The notes under the pieces were generated by a model. The model saw only the letters and a program-made list of their open reading frames with translations, was not told where the DNA came from and did not search any database. A DNA stretch of 64,000 nucleotides from Rubrivivax sp. (lineage in GTDB: Bacteria; Pseudomonadota; Gammaproteobacteria; Burkholderiales; Burkholderiaceae_C): NCBI GenBank assembly GCA_030653385.1, contig JAURZM010000069.1, forward strand, positions 1 through 64,000. Reading direction: 5' to 3'. Positions 57,749 to 64,000 of the stretch are shown one piece after another; the first letter of the stretch is position 1, and every line of letters starts with the position of its first letter. The position numbers were made by a program, and so were the translations under genes.

Positions 57749-58510
57749 ATGTTCCAAGACACCCGTCCGGCCGACCTGGACGCCGCAGGCGGCGAAGACA
57801 TCTGGGCGCCGTTTCGTGTGGCGCACCCGCAGGAGCGCCTGGCGCTGTTGCGCCAGCTGCGCGACGGCCAGACACCGGTGATGCTGAACAGCCCCGACGG
57901 CGTGGTGTTCACCACCACGCTGTGGTCGGTGGATGGCGCGCAGTCGCGCCTGAGCTTCAGCGCCGACCCTGGCCTGCCCGCGCTCAACCGCCTGGTCGAA
58001 GCCGACGAAGCCGTGGCGGTGGCCTACATGGACAGCGTCAAGCTGCAGTTCGACCTGCTCGGCTTCGTGCTTGTCAGTGGCGCCCAGGCCTGCACCTTGC
58101 AGAGTGCCCTGCCGCAGGCGGTCTACCGCTTCCAGCGCCGCCACGCCTACCGCGTGCGCACCCAGGAACGGCAGGCCCCCACGGCGCGCCTGCGCCACCC
58201 TTCCATGCCCGACATGCAACTGGCGCTGCGTGTGCTGGACGTCAGCATCGGCGGCTGTGCCCTGTGGCTGCCGCGCGACGTGCCGCCGCTGCAGGCCGGC
58301 ACCCGCCTCGCCGACGTGGCGCTGTCGCTGGACGCCGACACACGCTTCGTGGCAACGGTGCAGATGCAGCACGTCACGGCGCTCGGCAAAGGCGACAACG
58401 GCGTGCGGCTGGGATGTGAGTGGCAGAACCTGGGTGGTGCAGCCGAACGTGTGCTGCAACGCTGGATCGACCAGATGCAGAAGCGGCGGCGATTGCTGTC
58501 GCTGGACTGA
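57749..58510 (+). CDS. ycgR: Flagellar brake protein YcgR (PilZ domain)
   Basis: The 253-residue c-di-GMP receptor slows flagellar rotation. The N-terminal YcgR domain (about residues 20-120) precedes a PilZ domain, whose c-di-GMP motifs QRRHAYR (about residues 129-135) and DVSIGG (164-169) are both intact. It follows fliT by 12 bp and is followed by the prepilin-like gene, so motility and c-di-GMP signalling genes are linked. Confidence 0.92.
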   Translation: MFQDTRPADLDAAGGEDIWAPFRVAHPQERLALLRQLRDGQTPVMLNSPDGVVFTTTLWSVDGAQSRLSFSADPGLPALNRLVEADEAVAVAYMDSVKLQFDLLGFVLVSGAQACTLQSALPQAVYRFQRRHAYRVRTQERQAPTARLRHPSMPDMQLALRVLDVSIGGCALWLPRDVPPLQAGTRLADVALSLDADTRFVATVQMQHVTALGKGDNGVRLGCEWQNLGGAAERVLQRWIDQMQKRRRLLSLD

Positions 58511-58528
58511 ACGGCACCCCACCGCATC

Positions 58529-58966
58529 ATGTGCAACCTGCATCCGTTCCGGCAGCTTCTGGCACATCGCGGCGCGTGGGGTTTCACGCTGCTCGAATGC
58601 CTGATGGTGTTGGCGGTGGTGGCCATCCTGGCCGCGCTGGCCCTGCCCGGGCTGCGTGGCCAGGAACTGCGGGCCGGGCGGCTGGACGCGGTGGCAGCCT
58701 TGACCCGCGTGCAGATCGAACAGGAAAAGTACCGCAGCGCACATGGCCTGTACGCCGGTGAACTGCAGGCGCTGGTGGGCACGTCGGCGATGAGTCCACA
58801 AGGCCACTACAGCGTCAGCCTGGCGGTCCAGGGCGGCGAAGCCTACTTGGCCACGGCCAGTGCACGTGGGGCGCAGAAGCAGGACCCCGGCTGTGCCACC
58901 CTCACCCTTCAGGTCAAGCTGGGCTTTGCCCAGACCGGCCCGGACGCCACGTGCTGGCTGCGATGA
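58529..58966 (+). CDS. Type IV prepilin-like protein (PilE class) in the flagellar cluster
   Basis: A 145-residue protein with an 18-residue leader and the prepilin peptidase motif GFTLLE (cleavage after G18, Glu at +5), then a hydrophobic helix (CLMVLAVVAILAALALPGL). The soluble part has two C-terminal cysteines (C889-type disulfide: DPGCATLT and DATCWLR). No pilus assembly gene is near. It lies between ycgR and fliE. Minor pilin or pseudopilin is more likely than a major pilin. Confidence 0.88.
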   Translation: MCNLHPFRQLLAHRGAWGFTLLECLMVLAVVAILAALALPGLRGQELRAGRLDAVAALTRVQIEQEKYRSAHGLYAGELQALVGTSAMSPQGHYSVSLAVQGGEAYLATASARGAQKQDPGCATLTLQVKLGFAQTGPDATCWLR

Positions 58967-59457
58967 AAACCCGCCAGCGACGCGGCCTGACCTTGCTGGA
59001 GCTGGCCATTGCCATGGCCATCCTGACGCTGCTGGCTGCCGTGGCCCTGCCCAGCCTGGGCACGCAGCTCGAACAGCGCCGCCTGCACGCGGCTGCCGAA
59101 GCCCTGGCATCGGACCTGGGCGAAGCCCGCTTCGAAGCCGCACGCCGGGGCCAGCCGGTGCACCTGGTGGTGCAAAACGGCAGCCACTGGTGCTGGGCCC
59201 TGGCCACCCATCCCGGCTGCCCCTGCGGCCAGCGCCAGGCCTGTGAACTGCGCAGCGCCACACCCGCCGATCACGCCGGTGTGCAGCAGCTGCAGGGCCA
59301 GGCCATCGAACTCAATGCCACCGGCTCGGCGCAGAACCTGGGCCAGGCGACGCTGGAGTCCCGCCGCGGCTCGCGGCTGCGGGTGCAGATGCAGGCACTG
59401 GGCAGGCCGCGCATCTGCACCGAACTGGGCCCTTCCGTGCGCTACCCGACATGCTGA
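58963..59457 (+). CDS. FimT/GspH-like pseudopilin
   Basis: The 164-residue protein has the prepilin motif GLTLLE (cleavage after G8, Glu at +5) and a hydrophobic helix (LAIAMAILTLLAAVALPSLG). The GspH/FimT-like soluble part includes ASDLGEARFEAARRGQPVHL and SHWCWALATH. It overlaps the preceding prepilin gene as ATGA (58963-58966), so the two are made together. In FimT of Acinetobacter and Legionella such proteins take part in natural transformation; here the role is unknown. Confidence 0.86.
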   Translation: MKTRQRRGLTLLELAIAMAILTLLAAVALPSLGTQLEQRRLHAAAEALASDLGEARFEAARRGQPVHLVVQNGSHWCWALATHPGCPCGQRQACELRSATPADHAGVQQLQGQAIELNATGSAQNLGQATLESRRGSRLRVQMQALGRPRICTELGPSVRYPTC

Positions 59458-61457
59458 AAACGCTGAACTGGAAAGACACGCCCTGGCAAGGTCCGCTGGC
59501 CTGGCTGCTGGCGGGGGGTCTTGCGCTGCTGCTGGTCAGCCTGGCCATCCAGCGCCTGGCCGACCGCCACCTGGCCGCCGACGCTGAAAGGCTGGCCGTC
59601 GGCTGGGGCCAGCAACTCGGCCGCGCCGTGCCCGACTTCGATCGGCTCTTCCTGGGTGAACTGCCCGGCCCGCAGGCCCAGGAACGCCTGGGCGCCTTGC
59701 GCGGCACTGCCGGTCTGCTGCACTTCAAGCTCTACGACCGAGAAGGCCGGCTGCTGTTGGCCTCGGAATCGATGGGCACCGCGCCACGCGAGGCCGACAC
59801 CGACCCCGCCAGCCGTGCACTGGCCTGGCAAGTGGCCAAGGACGAACGCCCGGCCACGCAGTTGCTGCACGGCAGTGACGCTTCACAGCCTGCCATCTAC
59901 AGCCGCGCCTGGGTGCCGGCCCGGCTGGGGCAGCAGGTGGTGGGAGTGGTGGAAGTCGTGGTCGACCAGACCCAGCTGGCCCACACCACCGCCACCTCGT
60001 TTCAACGTGCCGCCGGCGTTGCCGTGGCCGCGATGCTGTTGTGCATGGCTGCCGCCGCCGCGCTGATGCGCCACCGCGCCGGGCGTGAGAAACACGTGCT
60101 GGACCGCGTCAGCTACCTGGCCGAACACGACGTGCTGACCGGTGCGCTGAGCCACGGTCCTTTCAACCAGCGCCTGCAGCGGGCCTGTGCCCAGGCCTTG
60201 CCACCCGGCAAGGCCGCGGCCGCCGGCGAAACACCCCGTGGGCTGGCGGTCATCTGCATCGACCTGGACGGTTTTTGCGAGGTCAACGAAAGGCACGGCC
60301 ACAGCATCGGTGACGAGCTGCTGCGCCGCACCGGCCAGCGCCTGCAGGGTGTGCTGCGGGGCGCCGACCTGCTGACCCGCCTGGCAGGTGACCGCTTCGG
60401 CATCCTGCAGCTCGGTGCGGCCGACAGCCCTTCGGTGACGGCCCTCGTCGAGCGCATCGTCGACAGCCTGGCGCAGCCCCACCAGTTGCCGGGCCTGGCC
60501 GACCCGGTGCGTGTCAGCGCCTGTGTCGGCGCGGCCCTGCACGGCGTGGACGGTGAAGACGCCGACACCCTGCTGCACAACGCCGAGATGGCCTTGCTGC
60601 GTGCCAAGGCCAGCGGTCGTGGTGCTTGGAGCTTTTACGACGCTTCGCTGGACCGCACGCTGCAGGAACGCCGCGCCTTGGCCGCCGACCTGCGGGTGGC
60701 CCTGCAGCACGGGCGACTGAAGCTGCACTTCCAGCCCGTCTACGCCGGTGACGGCAGCACCTTGAAGGGTTACGAAGCCCTGGCGCGCTGGCTCCACCCC
60801 ACACGCGGCAACGTGCCGCCGGCCAGCTTCATTCCGGTGGCCGAAGACACCGGCCAGATCGAAGCCCTGGGCCGCTGGGTGCTGCAGACGGCCTGTGCCG
60901 AAGCCGCCACCTGGCCGGCGCCGCTGGCGGTGGCGGTGAACCTGTCCACGGCCCAGTTCCACCGTGGCCAGGCCATCGTCAACGAAGTGCGCCAGGCGCT
61001 GCTAGACAGTGGCCTGCAGGCCGAGCGGCTGGAACTGGAGATCACCGAAAGCCTGCTGATGCAGCACACCGAACAGGTGCTGGCCACGCTGCACGCGCTG
61101 CGTGGCCTGGGTGTGCGCATCGCGATGGACGACTTCGGCACCGGGTACTCCAGCCTCGCCTACCTGTGGCGCTTCCCCTTCGACAAGCTCAAGATCGACC
61201 GCGCCTTCACCCAGGGCCTGGGCGGCGACCCGCGGGTCGACGTCATCGTGCGGTCCATCGTGCGCCTGGCACATTCCCTGTCGATCCGGGTCAACGCCGA
61301 AGGTGTCGAAACCGAACACCAGCGCGACGCCCTGCGGCGGCTGGGCTGCGACGAGTTGCAGGGCTACCTGCTGGGCCGGCCGGCGCCATGCGAGCGGCTG
61401 ACCCACCTGGAGTCAGAAGTGGTCGGTGTCGTCGTGCCGGACGTGGTGCTGGCCTGA
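59451..61457 (+). CDS. Membrane GGDEF-EAL protein, likely c-di-GMP phosphodiesterase
   Basis: A 668-residue protein with two transmembrane helices (about residues 15-36 and 187-206) bracketing a periplasmic sensor domain. In the GGDEF domain the active-site motif is AGDRF (312-316) instead of GGDEF, so cyclase activity is unlikely, though an RxxD I-site (RGAD 303-306) remains. The EAL domain keeps EAL (442-444), LEITES, MDDFGTGYSSLAYL, LKIDRAF and EGVET. It should therefore degrade c-di-GMP. It overlaps fimT-like by 7 bp. Confidence 0.9.
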   Translation: MLKTLNWKDTPWQGPLAWLLAGGLALLLVSLAIQRLADRHLAADAERLAVGWGQQLGRAVPDFDRLFLGELPGPQAQERLGALRGTAGLLHFKLYDREGRLLLASESMGTAPREADTDPASRALAWQVAKDERPATQLLHGSDASQPAIYSRAWVPARLGQQVVGVVEVVVDQTQLAHTTATSFQRAAGVAVAAMLLCMAAAAALMRHRAGREKHVLDRVSYLAEHDVLTGALSHGPFNQRLQRACAQALPPGKAAAAGETPRGLAVICIDLDGFCEVNERHGHSIGDELLRRTGQRLQGVLRGADLLTRLAGDRFGILQLGAADSPSVTALVERIVDSLAQPHQLPGLADPVRVSACVGAALHGVDGEDADTLLHNAEMALLRAKASGRGAWSFYDASLDRTLQERRALAADLRVALQHGRLKLHFQPVYAGDGSTLKGYEALARWLHPTRGNVPPASFIPVAEDTGQIEALGRWVLQTACAEAATWPAPLAVAVNLSTAQFHRGQAIVNEVRQALLDSGLQAERLELEITESLLMQHTEQVLATLHALRGLGVRIAMDDFGTGYSSLAYLWRFPFDKLKIDRAFTQGLGGDPRVDVIVRSIVRLAHSLSIRVNAEGVETEHQRDALRRLGCDELQGYLLGRPAPCERLTHLESEVVGVVVPDVVLA

Positions 61458-61483
61458 GCCCGGGAGACGCCCGGGATTTGACC

Positions 61484-61508
61484 CCCTCTCCCGCCCTGCG
61501 GGAGAGGG
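61484..61508. repeat. Dispersed palindrome, copy C
   Basis: CCCTCTCCCGC, loop CCT, GCGGGAGAGGG form a perfect 11-bp stem. It has the same core as copies A and B and sits between the convergent GGDEF-EAL gene and fliE, where it could stop transcription from both sides. Confidence 0.8.
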
Positions 61509-61518
61509 AGCAGGACTT

Positions 61519-61845
61519 CTAAACCTGCATGTTCATGATGTCGCTGTAGGCCTGCACCAAGCGGTTGCGCACCTGCAAAGTGGCCTGAAACCCGATCTGC
61601 GCCTTCTGCATCGCCACCATCGTCTCTTCCACGCTGACGGCCGGGTTGTCCAGCGCCACTTCGCGCTGCAGCCGGCTGGCTTCGAACTGGGTCTGGCTCA
61701 CGTCCTTCAGCGCGTCGGCCATCGCGGCACGAAAGCCGCCACCCACGGCGCTGGCGCCGTCGGTGCGGGGCATGCCGTCAGGGCGCAGCCCGGCGCGGGC
61801 CACGGCGGCATGGAAGTCGAAGCTCTGGATGCGCATGTCGCTCAT
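61519..61845 (-). CDS. fliE: Flagellar hook-basal body protein FliE
   Basis: The 108-residue protein links the MS ring to the rod. The conserved C-terminal half reads SVEETMVAMQKAQIGFQATLQVRNRLVQAYSDIMNMQV. The ATG at 61845 (MSDMRIQSF) gives the family length; a longer open frame upstream is not needed. It is transcribed away from fliF, which is unusual but common in some Burkholderiales. Confidence 0.95.
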   Translation of the reverse strand: MSDMRIQSFDFHAAVARAGLRPDGMPRTDGASAVGGGFRAAMADALKDVSQTQFEASRLQREVALDNPAVSVEETMVAMQKAQIGFQATLQVRNRLVQAYSDIMNMQV

Positions 61846-62045
61846 GGGTTGACCTCGGACGTCGGCGCCGGCCCCAGAGGGGCCAGGCAGGCCAATGACA
61901 CGGTTTGCACTGTAGGCCAAGGGTCGGTTCGCCCAGGGTCCGATCAGGCGCCTGTTTGCCCGCTTTCTCGCGCTGAAGTTTTGGCGGCGGCCGGCCAACA
62001 TTGCAGCCAAGAACCGGACGCTTCGCCCCCTTCGCCACACCACCC

Positions 62046-63743
62046 ATGGACAACGCCGTCACCACGACCGCCACCCACACGAACCTGATCCCGCTGGTGC
62101 CCGCCACGCCGGGCCTGGGCCAGCGCTGGCAACGATTGCCTGCACGCACCCAGCTGGGCGCCGTGCTGGGCCTGGCCGCGCTGGTGGCGGTGCTGGTGCT
62201 GATGTTCGGCAGCGCCCGCGACGCCGACTACCGCGTGCTGTTCCCGAACCTGAGCGACAAGGACGGCGGAGCCGTCATCGAACGCCTGACGCAGATGAAC
62301 GTGCCCTACCGTTTTGCCGAAGGCGGTTCCACGCTGATGGTGCCGGCCGGCCGGGTGCATGAACTGCGCATGAAGCTGGCATCGGCCGGCCTGCCGTCGG
62401 GCGCCGGTTCGGGCAGCTCGGGTTACGAGCTGCTGGACAAGAACAACTTCGGCCAGACCCAGGGCCAGGAGCGCATGAAGATGCAGCGCGCCATCGAAGG
62501 CGAGCTGACGACCACCATCCAGGCGCTGGAGTCGGTGAAGTCGGCCCGGGTGCACCTGGCGCTGCCGCAGATGAACGGCTTTTTCCGCGAACAGCAGAAG
62601 CCTTCGGCCTCGGTCGTGCTGACCCTGCACGGCGGCCGCACGCTGGAACGTGCGCAGGTGGCCGGCATCGTGAAACTGGTCTCGGGCAGCGTGCCCGAAC
62701 TGACACCCAAGGCGGTGAGCGTGGTGGACAGCACCGGTGCGCTGCTGTCGGGCCCCGGCGACGACGAAGCCACGCACGGCCTGGACAGCCAGCAGCTGCA
62801 GTACCGCCGCGAAATCGAAGCCGGCCACCACAAGCGGGTGCTGGCGTTGCTGGAACCGGTGGTGGGCCGTGACAACGTGCGTGCCAGCATCACCGCCGAC
62901 ATCGACTTCAGCCAGGTCATGCAGACTGCCGAAGCCTACGGCCCCAACCAGGGCGCCGAGGCCAAGACCGCGATCCGTGAGCAGCGCAGCGAAGAGTCCA
63001 GCCAGCCGGGCGGTGCCAACGCAGGCGGCGTGCCCGGCGCGCTGGCCAACCAGCCGCCGGTGCCGGCGCAGGCCCCGATCAACGGCGCGGCGCAGCCGCT
63101 GCAAGGCGCGCAAGGCGCAGCCGGTGGCAATGCCACGCGGCGCGACAACGCCACCCGTTTCGAGGTCGACAAAACCGTCACCGTGACCAAGGCCGCCGTG
63201 GGCAATGTGCGCCGCCTGAACGCCGCTGTTGTGGTGAACCACCGCACCAGCACCGACAACAAGGGCAAGACCACGACCGTGCCTCTGAGTGAAAAGGACA
63301 TCGAACAACTCACGGCCCTGGTGCAACAAGGCATCGGCTTCAATGCCGAACGGGGTGACGTGGTGAAGATCGTCAACGCCCCCTTTCGCGTCGAAACCCC
63401 GCCGATGGCCGAAGAAGCCCCGCTGTGGAAACAGGACTGGCTGCTGGACCTGCTGCGCAGCGCGCTGGCGCCGCTGGCGCTGGCGCTGGTGGCGCTGGTC
63501 ATCGTCTTCAAGCTCATCAAACCCGCGCTCAGCACGATGCTGGCACCGCCGCCGGCCCCCGAACCGGGCACCCAGCTCAGTGAAGTCGTGGGCGGCCCCG
63601 CAGCGCCCGAAGAAAAGATCGTGCTGCCGGCGCTGGCAGCGCCGCTGCACGGCAGCCGCGTGGAAGCCGCCCGTGTGATGGCCAAACAGAACCCGGCGGC
63701 GGTGGCCAACATCGTGCGTGGCTGGGTGAGCGGGGAGGTATGA
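62046..63743 (+). CDS. fliF: Flagellar MS-ring protein
   Basis: The 565-residue protein forms the membrane ring of the basal body. It has an N-terminal helix (LGAVLGLAALVAVLVLMFG), ring-building motifs (VLFPNLSDKDGGAVIERLTQMNVPYRF and LDKNNFGQTQGQERMKMQRAIEGELTTTIQ), a large periplasmic region, and a C-terminal membrane helix (LALALVALVIVFKLI) with the tail VMAKQNPAAVANIVRGWV, which binds FliG. ATG at 62046 is the first that gives a standard start (MDNAVTTTATHTN). The 200-bp divergent gap to fliE has no identifiable promoter signature. Confidence 0.95.
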   Translation: MDNAVTTTATHTNLIPLVPATPGLGQRWQRLPARTQLGAVLGLAALVAVLVLMFGSARDADYRVLFPNLSDKDGGAVIERLTQMNVPYRFAEGGSTLMVPAGRVHELRMKLASAGLPSGAGSGSSGYELLDKNNFGQTQGQERMKMQRAIEGELTTTIQALESVKSARVHLALPQMNGFFREQQKPSASVVLTLHGGRTLERAQVAGIVKLVSGSVPELTPKAVSVVDSTGALLSGPGDDEATHGLDSQQLQYRREIEAGHHKRVLALLEPVVGRDNVRASITADIDFSQVMQTAEAYGPNQGAEAKTAIREQRSEESSQPGGANAGGVPGALANQPPVPAQAPINGAAQPLQGAQGAAGGNATRRDNATRFEVDKTVTVTKAAVGNVRRLNAAVVVNHRTSTDNKGKTTTVPLSEKDIEQLTALVQQGIGFNAERGDVVKIVNAPFRVETPPMAEEAPLWKQDWLLDLLRSALAPLALALVALVIVFKLIKPALSTMLAPPPAPEPGTQLSEVVGGPAAPEEKIVLPALAAPLHGSRVEAARVMAKQNPAAVANIVRGWVSGEV

Positions 63744-63884
63744 CCCCCCCCCCGGAGCGCCTTCGGCGCACCCCCCCCAGGGGGGGCACCGCCAGCGGCC
63801 CGGCGAAGCCGGTTCCGCGGCGGTCACTGGGTCGCGGGTCGCTGACATCGGGCCACTTGTCCAACTCGTGCGGGAGCCACTGAG
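63744..63884. repeat. GC-hairpin string between fliF and fliG
   Basis: This 141-bp gap holds three consecutive hairpins: GCGCC-TTC-GGCGC (63757-63769), C7-CA-G7 (about 63772-63786) and CCGGC-GAA-GCCGG (63800-63812). Such strings recur in intergenic regions of related Burkholderiales as far as I recall. No gene is visible. It may act as a partial terminator or mRNA stabiliser inside the flagellar operon. Confidence 0.65.
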
Positions 63885-64000
63885 ATGCCATCTGCATCGA
63901 TGGACGACCAAGGGCTGGAAAACGCCGCCATCTTGCTGATGAGCCTGGGCGAGGAGGAGGCGGCCGAGGTTTTCAAGCACCTGGCGCCGAAGGAAGTGCA
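63885..64000 (+). CDS. fliG: Flagellar motor switch protein FliG, N-terminal fragment
   Basis: Only 38 codons and two bases are present; the right window edge cuts the gene. DDQGLENAAILLMSLGEEEAAEVFKHLAPKEV is the FliG N-terminal domain that binds FliF. The first ATG is 63885, but the second, at 63900 (MDDQGLENA), fits family starts better, so the start is undecided. It directly follows the fliF-fliG hairpin string. Confidence 0.92.
   Translation, partial: MPSASMDDQGLENAAILLMSLGEEEAAEVFKHLAPKEV

Noticed and set aside
61846-62045. Possible sigma-54 promoter between fliE and fliF
   Set aside because: TGACACGGTTTGCA (plus) and TTGGCCTACAGTGCA (minus) resemble the consensus but the GG-to-GC spacing is two bases short.
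61944-63980. Long minus-strand frame opposite fliF
   Set aside because: It is a shadow of fliF; composition is repetitive (His/Arg/Gln-rich) with no family match.

Overview
The window is a chromosomal segment from a high-GC, motile betaproteobacterium, almost certainly of the order Burkholderiales (Comamonadaceae or Rubrivivax/Leptothrix-like). This rests on the conserved run gyrA - pheA - tyrA - aroA/cmk - rpsA - ihfB - lapA - lapB, ergothioneine genes egtB/egtD, a Bug-family receptor, a RutR-type pyrimidine regulator and GC-rich intergenic palindromes. The placement is an inference from gene content. I saw no phage, insertion sequence, CRISPR array or rRNA/tRNA operon; the only structural RNA found is tmRNA.

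Region 1 (1-3.9 kb): a soluble NAD-dependent formate dehydrogenase. The window cuts the alpha subunit; the beta subunit is a natural NuoE-NuoF fusion. A divergent ModE-like regulator carries a periplasmic-binding-protein-like sensor domain. Region 2 (3.9-14 kb): a complete reductive pyrimidine (uracil/thymine) catabolic locus. preT-preA-hydA-carbamoylase run leftward; an ABC importer (ATPase, two permeases, NMT1-like receptor) and a RutR-like TetR repressor run rightward. Two RutR-type operator palindromes lie between the two arms. Region 3 (14-18.6 kb): a membrane diguanylate cyclase, ssrA (tmRNA), gph, ubiG and an OmpA-family protein.

Region 4 (18.8-33.3 kb): the housekeeping run from gyrA to lapB, then LPS-core heptosyltransferase genes with a DUF4254 partner and a ComEA-like helix-hairpin-helix protein. 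Region 5 (33.3-41.6 kb): a patatin-like phospholipase, a secreted charged-tail protein, dnaE, a palindrome-rich intergenic stretch, trhO and an alpha/beta hydrolase. Region 6 (41.7-50.2 kb): a decayed selD, the egtD/egtB ergothioneine pair, an orphan Bug receptor, a CsgG-like lipoprotein, a GST, a PLP dehydratase-like enzyme and an ArgE-like deacetylase.

Region 7 (50.2-64 kb): a flagellar cluster. A SPINDLY/GT41-type glycosyltransferase and a methyltransferase (candidate flagellin modification) diverge from two tandem flagellin genes, which are followed by fliD, fliS, fliT and a YcgR/PilZ brake. Then comes an unexpected insert of two type IV prepilin-like genes and a GGDEF-EAL protein with a degenerate GGDEF motif, then fliE (divergent), fliF and the start of fliG. 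Several signals (three matching palindromes, a repeated flagellin 3' end, a GC-hairpin string between fliF and fliG) suggest intergenic repeat families. The points most worth checking are the selD decay, the RutR operators, the pilin/c-di-GMP insert and the palindrome families.
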